Under the pieces are notes generated by a model that worked only from the letters and a program-made list of their open reading frames with translations, was not told the DNA's origin and ran no database searches. This document shows, one piece after another, positions 21,501-35,430 of a stretch of 64,000 nucleotides of DNA. The stretch comes from Siphonodentalium dalli. Lineage: Eukaryota; Mollusca; Scaphopoda; Gadilida; Siphonodentaliidae. Each line of letters begins with the position of its first letter. The stretch's first letter is position 1. Both the position numbers and the translations under genes were made by a program. Location: contig CP136064.1 in assembly GCA_032622095.1 (NCBI GenBank), forward strand, positions 247,723,827 through 247,787,826. The letters are read 5' to 3'.

Positions 21501-24080
21501 GTTCAGTTTGTCTATCATATGTTAGATCAATATTAGAATACTTTCCTACTTCCAGCCAAAATTACTAAGTGAAATGGCCATCAGTCGGAAAAGTTCCAAC
21601 CATATAGTCACGTGAGAGGGTGCAACTTATTAACAAGTTTGAAAGTTTTAGATCATTTGGAAAATTTCTACTCAAGTGTGGGTCCATTTTGAAAATTTAA
21701 GTTGGACGCCCGTTGAACAACAAAAAAATCCAGCCACTTATCTGCATGACTTAGTTCAATATAATACTTGATGCTAACGATCAGTTTAAGGCACCATATC
21801 ACAACAGAAAGATATAACTGGGCTTATTTTGAGGCTTGAAAATAATGGGTCACTAATATTCGTCTGTAATAGATAAAGAAATCATAATAAACGTTGTTCT
21901 TCATTTGCGATCTCTTGAATTATTGGATCACTTTTGAAAGTCGATATCTCGCCATCAAATTCGCCGGTGGATGAGCTCACAGGTTCAATCTAACCATATT
22001 CCGGTATATTGATCGTACATGCAAAATATTATTGCAAATAGCAGTTTTGTGGTTTCATATCGGAAATGGCATTTGCAACAGATATTACGTCCCCAGCGTC
22101 CCACAAATAATTGGCATCCTCTGTGACACTGCTTGGGGCGAGATGTGGTTCTTTATCCCGAAGATTCTTTATTTTGAATGTTATTTATTCCACTATAGTG
22201 ACAGGTATACACATAACAAGGCGGCCACAACTGGAGTGCCAATAGGGAACATTTCCATCTTGTACGGATCCAAAGGGGATACAGGAGGTGAATGTTGCTG
22301 GGTTGCTCTATAGAATGGCAAGACACTGTTATTAGTATTGTTACAGGAACAGCATATATTCATTCTTATATGAGTTTGGAACTTAGTTTTCTCAACGTTA
22401 TCGCTGCATTTCTTCACAAAGTTACAAACATGCCCTTGTAGTTTTTGCCCCTCATTTGCCATCGATTGCTTCCAGCGCCACTGCCACTAAGAATATACTG
22501 GATATTTCTAAAACTAAAAACATTCACCAAATAACCACAGAGGTATAATTGACTATGTGTATATATTAAACTATATGTGACCCGGTAGCTCTCACCTAAC
22601 ATTCCCAGCACAATGCAGACAGATGAGCTGCCATTTTCCCCCACAATGCAGCCCCAAGTGCCCCTGTTCAGCGAAGAAATCCATAATGCTGATTATATAT
22701 AATTTGGAACTTGTCTAAATTGACTTCCGTGTGTGGTGTCGTCTGTTAAAATATTGGAAGTGCATTCCGTAACAATCCGCCCAGTAAGGGTTAATCGATG
22801 TCGACCTATCATCCATAATGTCATTGTACAAGTAATCTCTCTTTAATAATTAACTCAAAACATCTGGGTAATTAAAACAACCCACCTTCTCAATATTCCC
22901 CTCTTATTGTTAGAGCGATCATATGGTCGACACGCTGTATACCTCTATCGAATAAGTCGAGAGATAATAGTCTGACAAGAGTGCGAACGAGGGAATTCCG
23001 TGTCCCTCCCTGCGCACAAATCACGCCCCGGAGTACATGCGCCCCTTCTGGCATATGTCCCTGAGCCATGTCCGCTGAATACGCCGAACATATACTCTAT
23101 ACTCAACGAACCTTGACTCGAACCCACGCCGCGCTGACCGAATGACGCATAATTTCGCTTCAGCCAAGAATGTCGACATTGTTTACGAGGGAGTGAATGC
23201 GAACAGCCATATTATACCCAGGCTGCACGTTTCGTACAAGAGTAACTAAGTTAATTTCTAAGCGTGATTTCTCACAACAAACCACTTTCACGGATATTCT
23301 TCTTCGGTTTATGGTAAGAACTTGTATATATCTATACTTCACTGAAATATGGCTTCATCAAATCGCCGTTTAGACGAGATATCTTCAATCGTATTGAGAA
23401 TCTCTTTGTTGAAATGGCATTTTATCATTACGCTGTCCTCTCACGGGTGTCACGATCGAGAAATTGATTGAGAACACAATGATAACTGTATATGAACTAC
23501 CGATTCGAGTAACTCCTCTATGTTATTCTTCAACTTTCTTAGGATTGTCGTAATAACCTTTATGCCATGGACGTTATATAATAATACTTAATATATTGGT
23601 CAGATAAAAACCGGATACTGATTGGCATGCGTGAATTCTCGGCGTGTTACGCTAACGGGATTGAACTGTCATTAAGCCGGAAAAGCTTTGATTGTTATTA
23701 TGCTTTTCAGCATTAACGCCGCTGATAACTTCAACTAAAAATGTAATAATCGTGCATGAGGGTAACAGCTGATCATAATAAGATGATAATCACGAGTGTT
23801 TATCGCTTCAAAAATCTGACTCCGCGTCCGTCATTATAGATTTTATGCGATCTTTATACCGTTAATTACTCATGCTGTCACTCTTCACATCGGTTGTGGT
23901 GCGTACGGGTACAGTTGTGGTGTTTGTTACATGTACATGTAGGATAGCTATGAGGAGTTGGTGGTTCTGACATAACCAGGGGATAACAGGGATAGTGTGA
24001 TGTCACCCCTTTTGTGTTGTAATGTTCTTTCAGTAATCGTGAGTGATTCCAAATCGATTTAATTTCGACTCGGATATATA
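21501..24080. other. Gene-free stretch
   Basis: Only short open frames without recognisable domains. No strong repeat structure noticed beyond scattered AT-rich runs. Confidence 0.45.
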
Positions 24081-24539
24081 TGACCCGCCATATCAAATCC
24101 AGTCGGAAGTCGGGATTTTTTTTACCCTGTGCCAATGCATTCTCTTATATATGCGAGTCGACCATAGGTCGCCTCGCTTATATAAGAGAATGCATTGGCC
24201 TAACAATTTTTTACAATTTTAATAATTTGTTCTTGTATTCTTTAACAATTTTATAATTTCACCCATACAGAGCCCCATGCAAACATGAGCAGACGACACT
24301 CTTCTATATGCTTCTATATATGTGTGGGGCTCCCTGCAGGGTAATGGATGTTTTTTTTATTTTATGTCCTAAAAATTGTTACGAACATTTATTTAAAAAA
24401 CATGATAAAAAATTGTTAGGCCAATGTATTCTCTTATATATGCGAGGCGACCTATGGTCGACTCGCATATATAAGAGAATGCATTGACACAGGGTAAACA
24501 AAATCCCGACTTACGACTGGATTTGATATGGCGGGTCAC
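24080..24539. mobile_element. MITE family H1, copy 1
   Basis: Inverted ends tgacccgccatatcaaatcc / ggatttgatatggcgggtca. Just inside each end is a near-palindromic hairpin module (ccaatgcattctcttatata ... tatataagagaatgcattgg). The core carries cagagcccca / tggggctc pairing. No coding capacity. Other copies: 37275-37731, 39096-39545, 62971-63429. Confidence 0.85.
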
Positions 24540-25417
24540 ATATATGTATTTGAATGGGTGGATGTACATTTTACATGTACATGTACTGCCTTAGTATGAG
24601 TCCATTGCTTTATATGTGGGTGAACTTATTATCATTTATTATCGAATGGCCACGTTATAATCGGAATGGTACAATGATATGTAAACATGTATCGAATCTA
24701 TCGATGGCATACGTGCACTCGGGTGGTAAGGATGGGGGGGGGTGCTGACCAAAAATAAATGCATGGCTTGGAGTGCCTGTCGTTGGAATTAGCTGAATTT
24801 GAACTCGATGTTGTGTTGCTGCACTACCTTGGTGTGTGAAGGTGAAGGATACAACCTTTTGAAATATTTGTCAGTAAATGGCAGTGAAATGTTTAAATGA
24901 GAAGAAATAGAGGAAACGAGAGAAATATACATGTATCAATAGCAGCCAATCACATTTGTACTCGCTCCACATGTAGTCAATAACAGGATCAATGTTTCGT
25001 CAGATATTGATTATTTTCTCAGTTTTCCCCGACCACAGCACCCAACATCTGTAGAGAAGAGAGGTCAGCTCTGTCCAATGTGTCCAACTCATAATATGAG
25101 TCATAATTTCCAGAAGCATCTGACCAAAACAAGATCAGACCAACTACGTGAGAATTCATGTGCACACCACCCTTTCACTAATATCGTAAAGAAAGGGTTA
25201 GATATTTTTCCATTTCCCCTGAACGATTATTCTGTACCTTTACTGATAAGATTGGGGACTCAGATGTAGCACTCCACGTCAACACCACGTGCATGGCTAC
25301 CGAAAGACATCTGAACGGATCGATACCGGTACATGTGCTTTATTTTAGAACGTTTATATAAATGGGCACCCTGCCAAAGTTCAATTGAAGACAATTCTAC
25401 AATCAGGATACCTTAAT
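24540..25417. other. Gene-free stretch
   Basis: No feature beyond a G run at 24735-24744. Confidence 0.45.
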
Positions 25418-25656
25418 TTAACCCTGTCTTTACTAGATGGATTCGTCCACACAATTATAAATATATGCATGGGAATGGTCTATTATTAATTGGAGGACTG
25501 TTCAGAAAACATATGCTGACGACAGAAACACAAAATGATAATACAAGTGCATAAGTAAAGCTACAGGTGTTCTGACAATATATATATGGTCGTTTGTTGA
25601 ACTTATTATCTGAACAGTTTCTATGGGAAATGAGTATTTAGTATAGAACGGGTTAA
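25418..25656. mobile_element. TTAA-flanked MITE (family M), copy 2
   Basis: TTAACCCTG at the left and CGGGTTAA at the right, with a shared internal block cgtttgttgaacttattatc and a right end gtatttagtatagaa as in the other copies. Confidence 0.65.
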
Positions 25657-28084
25657 AACCATTTGACGGGCTGCCATTCAAAATCCACCAAATAATATTC
25701 GCTTTTGAATTGTTCTCGATATTGAAATAGGTCGATAAGTACTTATACCTTTCTATGAGCATTATATGATCCAGAAGACGCACTGGAACCTTAAAGATTA
25801 CAACTTTGAACAATATGGTTGAGTCCCAAACAAAAAACAGCACTTCGCAGGACACAGCACAGAAAAGATCGTTTCATGTTGGTCTATTCCTGATATGGTA
25901 GAAATAAAGAGCGTTTGTTTCACTTCTGTGTGTGGAGGAGGGTCGTCCTTTCACTCCTCTGTACTTCAGACACATACTTCCTCATATTTCCAGCCCTGAA
26001 TATGGACGCGAAACGTATCAACGAAAGACTAGTGGTGAAGAGCGAGCGCTTAAAATATGTTCCATCCGATTTTATGCTGAATTTTATTCACTTGTCAATT
26101 CTCCGCTCACTGGGCGATTAAGACAATACACATATTTGCACACATATTTGCAATAATCGTTAATCGTAAACCACAGTGAAGACTACAGACTAACACACAC
26201 ACGCATAATGCGATGTTAATAGACTTAAAAACAAAGTTTATGAACGCTCTTTAATATCCGCGTTTATTTGAATGGGCAAGGAAACCATAAACACTCTTTA
26301 TCATAGATAGTTTGAATTACAGCAAACTGTTTTTGTTTTCTGCTTATATATGTGTCGTTGGTTTGAGTGAAGTCGCATTGACAAGGGGTCATGTGAGTTA
26401 AGATATATGGTCTAGTAATACATGTATGTTAGTTTTGGAATTATTAACCGATTTTGCGATATTTGGAAAGTTCCCAACTTAAATGGTCGGATGCAAATGA
26501 TAATTCCACGTCAGAGACTTGGCTATAGAGAGTGTACGCTTTTGGAATTACCAACTACACCCCCCCCCCCCCCCGCCTTGAACAAAACAAGACCGATTTT
26601 TTTGGCAAATCCCACCCTCCTCAGGTTTAAACTTTCTTACTGGTGGTGTAACATTTCCATTGAAGAGAATTTTTTCAAATTGTGGCTATTTTAGTCCAAA
26701 AGTAGATAAATACGCGACATTTTATCTAAAAGCAACATATTAATTCACACACGGTATACTGGTTTGAAAATCAAACTATCAGTACCACATCAAGTTATAT
26801 TTGGTCTGAAATTACTAACTAATGTGGTGCCACGTATAACATATTAGCCAAAATTTGAGGTACGTCCGCCCCGCCCCAGTTACCACTTCCCTACCCAGAG
26901 TTGGTCATTTTGGTCTCTACGATGCGGGTGGGTACCAAGCCTACAAATAGTGCGTCTATCATTTGTGGAACGAGCTTCTCAGAGGGTGAATTTAGTGACG
27001 CTATCCCCCTGGGAACATTCTGTTTGGCCTCAACTTGCATGGGTGACCTATAGGATCAGATTGAAGTTTCCCAGTTGATGTTGGTGATATACATATATCT
27101 TTATTTTCTATTTTATTAGGGGATATAGAAACTTCCCAGAAGGTAAAAAGTAACTAAAAACAATGTTAATTTGAGACAATATATAATTCCCAGGCGATGG
27201 GGCCTAAGCAGACACACTATTTGCAGCATTGAAGGGTACATGAGTGCAGTACAAGATACAGAAAACAACCCTATATATACGTAACTACGTTGAGAAAACC
27301 TCTCACACACAAAGTGATCAATGTTTACATTGAACAATAATTTGATGGGACATACTCTGTTGAAGCGTAAATTACATTATACATAGATGACTCGTGAGTA
27401 CACACCATTTGAAGTAGGTACCCCCAAAATGCGTGCGCAGGCATGCATAAGTTTTCGCAATCAATGATGTCACCATTAGAGAAAAGTTCTTGTGTCAATG
27501 TTTCGCGGATAAAAATACAAAATATTAGTTCTCATGAACTTCATTCACAGTACATGTGCAATTTCGAAGACCACATACTCATAGCATAATGACATCGAAA
27601 GTGGACGTTGAGAACATTATGAAACCTAATTTTAACGCTCAAAGATTCATTGGACGCTAATCCTTCTTAGTACTATAGCTCCCTTCAAAATGTTCAGACC
27701 AACGACCATATATACATGTGGGTCGTATTATCTTAACATTTCCCACCAATTAATAGGACTACTCCTGCACTTGTATTATCTTTTCGTCTGTTTGACTAAT
27801 TGGAGGTTTTTCGTTAATTCCATTGTAACAGTAGAGTTTACATGACAATGGTTGTGACATGCTAAATCTCATTATAGGAGATTTATTAATAATGAAAAAT
27901 TTAATATAAGAACAAAGTCTATTTATTTGTACCAAGTCTATTTATTTGTATGTTGATGATAGTTGTTTTACAGACTTTTTATGTTAAATCAATGTCCACT
28001 TCAAAGGCATTGAGTCCCTTTAAATTAACCTGGAATATAAATGCAGGCCCATTACAAGTATAATGTCCATATAGTGATTCACCC
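25657..28084. other. Gene-free stretch with repeat fragments
   Basis: Holds a repeat T block (26440-26960, with a poly-C run at 26559-26573) and a family G fragment (about 26965-27040). Nothing else recognised. Confidence 0.45.
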
Positions 28085-28088
28085 ACAC

Positions 28089-28124
<36 letters not shown>

Positions 28125-28126
28125 GA
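28085..28126. repeat. (AATC)n microsatellite
   Basis: Nine or ten perfect tetranucleotide units. Confidence 0.95.
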
Positions 28127-28495
28127 AATACTCCGCAGAGAGTCAAGTATATGAAAGACTAACACACTAATAGCCTGAATTGATCAGTTCACCCATTGAT
28201 TCTACAAGGCTCTTTGACATGCATGGGAAGCCGAACAGGAAAACGTCAGCCATCAATCCATAAATAGGTATAATGTGATGTGACCACACATACTCTATTA
28301 CCGGTTATATATTGAATGATGGCCGATGTCACAGTATAAACAACTAAAGACTGTGCGAATCAGCGGTGTCGAGCAGACGGGAAAATAAGATATTCCCTAT
28401 TCTGAGAACTTCTTCGCTTAGAAAATTCTCTAGTTTATTATGTACAGCTGGATTTGATCGATAATTTCCTACTCTCCCGACCACGTCATTTCTCG

Positions 28496-28544
28496 ATGGC
28501 GGATAGTGAGACCCAAGTGCCCACGAAAAAGGGCAGCACCCAAA
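28496..28544 (+). CDS. Candidate first coding exon, unknown gene (weak)
   Basis: An ATG (tctcgATGG) opens MADSETQVPTKKGSTQ and is followed at once by gtaaga, a good donor. The composition (D, E, K, S, T) looks like a protein N-terminus rather than intergenic translation. The one-base phase does not fit the UBE2E exon 2 acceptor, so it is not an alternative start for that gene. No downstream partner exon was found. It may be chance. Confidence 0.2.
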
Positions 28545-31136
28545 GTAAGAAAATCGATAGTGCTTGATTTTACTGTTGCATTATACACGCACCACTGAGC
28601 AGGTAACGCTATATACAGATGGTATCATTGATTATGTAATCTATGGAATATAAAACCACTGCCCTTTGTGCCATGTGTCATGTTAACAAATTTGCGGTCT
28701 GTTTGTGGATATATTAAACCAATTAACCATTGAACTATGAGGCGTTATAATATTTATTATATAGATCACTGTATAGATGATCGTTTATGGTGATATAAAA
28801 TAATGAGGCCAAAACAAAAAACTTCTCTGTTTCCGATAGCATTGGGAAAATTTTCCAATATACAGAAATGGAAATTATACCCTAAGCAGGGATTATTTTG
28901 TTTGCAATTTTTAAAAAAACATTTCAGCCGTAAGCGCTATAATAGTGTAGTCACAGTCCCATGGAATATGGTAGATCCATATGTTTTGAAAATGAGCCAA
29001 TCATTGATAAAAACATGTTGTCCCTTGAATTCATTCACTCTGCGGTATAAGATCTCTACCAACGTGAGCTAAATATCCAACTGATATTTTATTTTGGGAT
29101 TGGAAAAACGATAAATATTCACATTGTCACTCTAACAGGTAACTATAGACTAGCCTTCTGAAGAAAATTGAAAAAAAATTGAGGCAGGCAAGAAAATCTC
29201 AGCCAGGCAGAGTATCGGAAACAAAAAGGTTTTATTGACCCCGAGTGTAATTTTTTTCACAACTTTTATCATGATGGACGAGGAATACTCATACCACGTG
29301 AACAATGATATTTATGACGACAGAGTAATCAACCGTTTTACTATTCTGTATTACTTAGTTAACTTGATGATAGCAAAAAGTTCGACTATCGGTTGCCAGT
29401 CGCCTCTTCATGTTGGTCTTTACCTGCCAGTCCGGTAGCCGGTGTGGCGTCTTTGCGTCATGTTTTAAGTTATTAGATAAGACATCCACTTTGCCATAAT
29501 TAGCATAAAACATAAAACAAAAAAATAACGAGTGATCCAGGTTCCAAATCAAAAGTTTTGTACTAAAGTGATTATTTCTTACTCGCTTGATATATAATAT
29601 ATATATGTATTATACTGCGTATGTTAGAAAATATTGCAATGAGTTTCCAGCAAAGTTGAGCGAACCAGTCTTATAATATTCGCTCCTGTATATAACCGAT
29701 ATATAATTACCCAGCCAGTGGAGCACTAGTTAATAATTAAGAGGAAGTTCAGCGCTAGGGAAATACCCACTGTTTCAGTCTATTTATTAAATAATTTGAC
29801 TATGACCGGTATGACCTATAATCGGATACGTACAACATCTAAACACACTTACGCGATATATATATCATACGTGAAAGAGTTGCGAACATGCACTTTTATG
29901 CGGTGTAGATTGATTCTCTTAAATTCGCACTATATAACAATTCGAAAGCTGAACACCCTGTCATGTTCGTGAAAACTCACTGACCAAAAAAGGAAGTGAA
30001 TATATTATATACTATATATACATGTATATATAGATCCGTGAAGTCACGGTGTTTCCGATCTGCTCGTGGTCTTTTTCGGTGTTCTAACCGGGTGTTGCTG
30101 TAATTGTTGGTGAGTCACTGTTAGAAAAAGCGAATTGAACATCTCATCTTAATTCTATAATTACTCACCACGCCGCCCAGCGAGACACAGCGTTATTCAG
30201 TTGTCACTGTCTCTATATGTGTAATGTTCTCAACATAAATTGTGATTAAATTTGTGAATTCATATGAACATTGAACAGACGTTGATAGGGTATAATTTCC
30301 ATTTCTGTATATTGGGGATTTACACAGTTGATCGTCTGCCATCGCGGGATTGTTCTAGTTTTGCGAGCATCGGCTTTGTTATCGAGAATATTAATAATAA
30401 TCGATGCATTTATATAGTAAATTAGTTTCAATGCGCTTTGTGTGATTATTACCCCCGCCATATGGCATTGCTTTACTCAACCTCGATTATATAGAAGGAA
30501 GCAATCTGGGCTGAGCAGTGAACGCTTCAAGATTAGAATACTTACAATATATATCCACTCCGGACCGGGTACTCGGTTTACGTGTATATGTAAATGTTAT
30601 AGTATTGAGCCCGAGTGGCTGCACATGCCAGGCTGAATGCCTTCAAGCAGTTAGATGGACGACTCTGTTTATACATGCAAGAACTCTTCGTTTGTCCCAT
30701 TTTACGCCACCTCTTACGCTTGACAACCAAGAGCTACACAGCATTCACGCAATGGCCCGGGGTTGAATATACAACTGTAGGATGCGATTGCTTTCCAAAG
30801 GCAACGAACATATTGTTTGGAGTTCAATGTGACAGAGAGCGGACTTCGAATTCACTATAATATTTCGCACAATGACGTTATGAGTCGAGCATGCACATTA
30901 ACAACTGGACCCCCGCGTCACTACAACAAGGATATAACTATACTAAATTATGCCTTTATTCCAAAATGATGCGTACTTTTCACGCCAGTATATGGCAGTG
31001 TGACTCCTTTGGAAATTAGCATTGGATATACTGGTTAATAAACTCCTTAATTGTCAACATCATCCAATGGTAAAGCTAATGGTACCTATATATAGCTGGC
31101 ACAGTCTCGGCAGCTCGGCCATTTTCACTTTCGCCT
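28545..31136. other. Gene-free stretch
   Basis: Only short frames. An open frame at 28803-29072 shows no domain. TA-rich runs occur at 29590-29610 and 29998-30035. The segment 30575-30780 is duplicated at 32865-33510 (see below). Confidence 0.45.
30575..30780 (+). repeat. Segment duplicated at 32865-32935 and 33380-33510
   Basis: gagtggctgcacatgccagg, gatggacgactctgtttata, catgcaagaactcttcgttt and caagagctacacagcattc all recur in the same order downstream. Function unknown. No frame is conserved through both copies as far as I can see. Confidence 0.85.
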
Positions 31137-31529
31137 GGAAATAACCTCTCCCATAAATAGAGACCATATTCGCCCATGTCTACAATACACGGCCTTGGTA
31201 ATAAGGCGACGACCTTGACTCGTTATATCGTGAAATATCGGAAAACGCAGAGGTTTACAACAGATAAATAATAAATGGTCCAATAAATAGTGACAAATAG
31301 CAATAACTAGTTCAAATTAAACATGCGAGTTTCCCTGTTAACAGACGAGTTTCCCTGTTAACAGACGAATTACCTGTTAACACACGAGTTTCGTTGTTAA
31401 CATGCGAGTTTCCCTGTTAACATACGAGTTTCCCTATTAACATAATTTCGAGGCAGTATGCACATGCTCAATCCCGTGAGTGAAATAGTCCGGCAGATAT
31501 GATGTACATTTATGGGAGAGGTTATTTCC
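31137..31529. mobile_element. MITE-like element with 22-bp inverted ends and internal 21-bp tandem repeat
   Basis: ggaaataacctctcccataa mirrors ttatgggagaggttatttcc. Inside, 31323-31445 has six units of about 21 bp (cgagtttccctgttaacaga, with variants). Confidence 0.75.
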
Positions 31530-31627
31530 ATGCCAAACCGTTGGGATTGGTTGCGTTCTTGTCGGGACAGGTTCAGTTTTGTTAAATTAGATTATCTCTT
31601 CATATAGCAATTTTGAAATTGTTTCGT

Positions 31628-32087
31628 GGATATAAAATAATAGATATGAATTTACGACCCCTGTCCGGAAACGCTTCTATCTATTAATATTGATTTTATT
31701 TCGAATATTTTATTAATGAGATTATTAGATGGAACACTTTATTGTTCTATTTTTAGAACAGACTATTCATGCGATACCATATAGCGATAGAGATATTTGA
31801 TTCTTTAGGGTGTTCCCATAGCTGCGCTCCGAACGTCAAATGTCCCAGATGGATTGTTTGTATTGTTTTATTCCATAGTTATAACTTATAAGCGATAATG
31901 AGTCTAATTAACGTTTATGTGTGAAAAACATACGCAATAACATTTCTGGTCTCTGTCTTTGAACTGTTGTACGTTAGCTTAACAACCACACGTTTTAGAC
32001 CAGAAAATATTCGAAATATAATCAATATTAATCGATAGAAGCATTTCCGGACAGGTGTCTTCGATTCATATCTAATATTTTATACCC
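31628..32087. mobile_element. MITE-like element with about 70-bp inverted ends
   Basis: ggatataaaataatagatat and tgtccggaaacgcttctatc at the left mirror gatagaagcatttccggaca and atctaatattttatacc at the right. No coding capacity is seen in the 460 bp. Confidence 0.7.
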
Positions 32088-32864
32088 CGGTAACTATATA
32101 ATACATGTTTACAAAGAGATAGACAATCTTTAAAAGTTAGAAATAATAATGATGATGTCCTATCACGCATAACTCATTGAAGTGTCGTGTTCTCCAAAAC
32201 CAACACAGCTATTGAACTTTGACAAGGAAGTGTCTATAAATACAACGTTGTAATAGGCTGCTGTAAAACCAACACACATAATCTTGTATCTTTTCTCCTG
32301 GAGCCGCGAACGCCAGTTGGAGTTTGCTCAATCTCTACGTAACGCTGGTTTAGCTTGGCTAACACCGAAGCTTTTGATGCAGAATTGAATAAGAGCGACC
32401 GAACCACAGGACTATAGTGGAAACATACCACATTTACCAACCAAAGGACAATGTTCAAAATCAATGACGGTTCGTGGCAAAAATCATGATACCAACTGCC
32501 AAACTGGCAAAATGGTACAATCTTGTTGGCAATAGAATTCCCTCCAGTTTGACATGTCTGGCCTGAAGGAATCGGTCGAAGTAAACTCACGGCAACTGCT
32601 GGAAACGAACAGTTGCTATGACTGTCCTTCAGATCAACATCTTGAATTATGTTGTATCAAATTGAAAGGACCTGTTTTTTCTTAAACCACAATGTCATGC
32701 ACACAAAAAGCTTTACGATTATTTGGTCACTGATAGCCGGAGATCAAATAAAAGGATTGTCTGATATGACGGTTGGTCTATTCTATAGAAGTCAATATTG
32801 GAACTTTTCCTCTTCTCAAATACTTTAGGTATATTTACTGTATTGTAACAAGGAGGCTGTGCGT
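32088..32864. other. Gene-free stretch with one 118-codon minus-strand open frame
   Basis: The frame at 32234-32590 (minus) has no recognised domain and no clear splice partners; I do not call it a gene. Confidence 0.4.
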
Positions 32865-33510
32865 GTATATGCAAATGTTATAGTATTGAGCCTGAGTGGC
32901 TGCACATGCCAGGCTGAATGACTCCCAGCTCCTGAATTAAATAAAGTTTGCAAATGTCCAGTTTCCACCAAATATATAGAATACCATTATAGTATACTAT
33001 AAAGGCCAAATTCTCTACTATACCAATTCAGATCAACCGTACAGTTAAATATTTGATATTCATACATAGCCTTGAAATCTATATTGCACATCTTCCTTAA
33101 ATATCACAATAGATACAGATATGCATAGATCTACGCTCATCCTAATTGGTAATCCATAGACACATACGCTGAAAGATGTTATACGACATACATTATAATG
33201 CAAACTCAAATCGTTTTCTCACCATATACAAACGTTTCTGTTAACGCCTTCTTGTCATCTTATAACAATGTATTGACAATTTTGTACGGGAGAGGGGCTA
33301 TATACCTAAGTTGAAATAACTTGTTCCCCGATCCCTTTTGTATATTTATATACGAATGATATATGTTTAAAGTAAGTTCGATGGACGACTCTGTTTATAC
33401 ATGCAAGAACTCTTCGTTTGTCCCATTTTACGCCACCCCTTCTACGCTTGACACCCAAGAGCTACATAGCATTCATGCGCAATGGCCCCAGGGTTGAATA
33501 TATTCATTGG
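32865..33510 (+). repeat. Second copy of the 30575-30780 segment, interrupted
   Basis: Similarity runs 32865-32935, breaks for about 445 bp (32936-33379), then resumes 33380-33510. The break is most simply an insertion, but I could not identify its ends. Confidence 0.75.
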
Positions 33511-33789
33511 ATGCGCCGAGTCTAATCGACTCTATTATGTGAAATTGCTATTAATGTTTCCAGCGGGGCAATCAATTATTTGTCGGCCAATCACTATAAC
33601 AAACTCTGGATATATCGTGAGAATTTTTGAAGTTTTGTTGTCGTTCAATAAAAAAACGGAATCTCAAGTGATGCTTGTCTGCCTCCTATAATTTCCAACC
33701 GAGTTTTTTACAACCTGATGTTAAATAATGCTATAATTTTTCGAGTCAATACCTGCTAACAAATCAAAACGAACATGTGTTAAAAACCT

Positions 33790-34685
33790 GCATAATTATA
33801 CTAAACACCTCAAAATAAGAAGGTCCCCATGACATATTACACTGTATATCAAGAATCATGAGGCCGCCTCACTAAATACATAAAAATAAGTAAGTCCCCT
33901 TGTCATACTTGCACGCTACCTCAAGAATCTTAGACCACCTTACTAAACACCTAAATATAAGTTAAATCCCCTGATATATCACACTGTATCTCAAGAAGTA
34001 TCACACTGTATCTCAAGAATTATGAGGCCCCCTCACTAGATACATCAAAATAAGTAAGTTCCCTTGTCAAATTGCACTCTACCTCAAGAATCCTGAGACC
34101 GCCTTACTAAACAGTAAACACCCCAAAATAAGTAAGTCCCCCTGATATATCACACTGTATCTCAAGAAATGTGAGCCCCCCCCCCCCCCAACTAGATAAA
34201 TCAAAATAAGTAAGTTCCCTTGTCAAATTGCACTCTACCTCAAGAATCATGAGACCGCCTTAGTAAATACATCAAAATAAGTAAGTCCCCCTGACATATC
34301 ACACTGTACCTCAAGAACCATGAGGCCCCCTCACTAAATACATCAAAATAAGTAAGTCCCCCTGACATATCACACTGTACCTCAAGAACCATGAGGGCCC
34401 CTCACTAAATACATCAAAATAAGTAAGTCCCCCTGACATATCACACTGTACTTCAAGAACAATGAGGCCCCCTCACTAGATACATCAAAATAAGTAAGTC
34501 CCCCTGACATATCACACTGTACTTCAAGAACCATGAGGCCCCCTCACTAAATACATCAAAATAAGTAAGTCCCCCTGACTTATCACATTGTACTTCAAGA
34601 ACCACGAGGCCCCCTCACTAAATACATCAAAATAAGTAAGTCCCCCTGACATATCACACTGTATCTTAATAATCCTGAGGCTGAT
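33790..34685 (+). repeat. 71-bp minisatellite
   Basis: About 12 units with the shared words tcactaaatacatcaaaata, agtaagtccccctgac and tatcacactgta. Spacing between equal words is 71 bp in the most regular part (34331, 34402, 34473). Units on the left are more diverged and of variable length. Includes a poly-C run at 34177-34189. Confidence 0.95.
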
Positions 34686-35430
34686 TGTCATGAAATTGTG
34701 CATGAAAGATCAGTATCGAATGATTTGAGATAATATTGACTCCCTGATAACTTGCATATTGAGTGCGGAACATTTGTATGAGGGTAGTGCTAAGTTCAAA
34801 TGTCACGAAACCGTTACGAGGGTGCACAACTCATTTAAAGATGCGTGTGAATAACAACTTAGTGTTGCATGTAACCCCATGCCGCACCGAGTTACCTCCG
34901 AGTCAGGGTTGGCCGATTAAAATCAACATTTTTGAAATGATGATAAAAAGTCAAGAACTGCAATAAATCACAAGATTTTGTAAACTATAACGTGGGTATG
35001 ATTAAACAATACACACAATTAGATAATAGATATTAAATTGCACAGTAATTTTCAACACTATATAGAAACTACAGAGTCTAGACGTACTGCGTGGTACCGT
35101 ATTTACTGCACCATGCATGCAGCTACGGTCTGTTCCGCTCAGCATTGTTAGTAAACACACTCAGATTCAGCACTCCCCACAACCGGCACAACGCTGTTTA
35201 ATTTTCTTTCCTTTTCTGATTACCATACATGTAAATATTAACTAAGTAACGCTATACTCTGCCAACTAAATTACTCTAGGTGTCTATACTCGGTATATGG
35301 TGTGATTGTGATCTGATGTCACAGAAGAGCAAACGTGATTGATAATATATTCAGTTTTCACCTCAAATTGACTAAATTTAGTAGTACGGGTTTAAGCACA
35401 AGTCTACCTATCCATGGAACCCACATGGAC
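34686..35430. other. Gene-free stretch
   Basis: No feature recognised. Confidence 0.4.

Noticed and set aside
28496-28544. Alternative first exon of UBE2E
   Set aside because: The donor leaves one base, while UBE2E exon 2 needs two bases from the previous exon, so the joined frame would be wrong.
31323-31445. Telomeric or CRISPR-like repeat
   Set aside because: Six adjacent diverged 21-bp units inside a MITE-like element; no spacers and not a telomere motif.
32234-32590. 118-codon minus-strand frame as a gene
   Set aside because: No recognisable domain, no clear splice sites or conserved neighbour; length is within chance for AT-rich DNA of this size.
33790-34685. CRISPR array
   Set aside because: Units are contiguous 71-bp tandem copies without unique spacers, in an animal genome.
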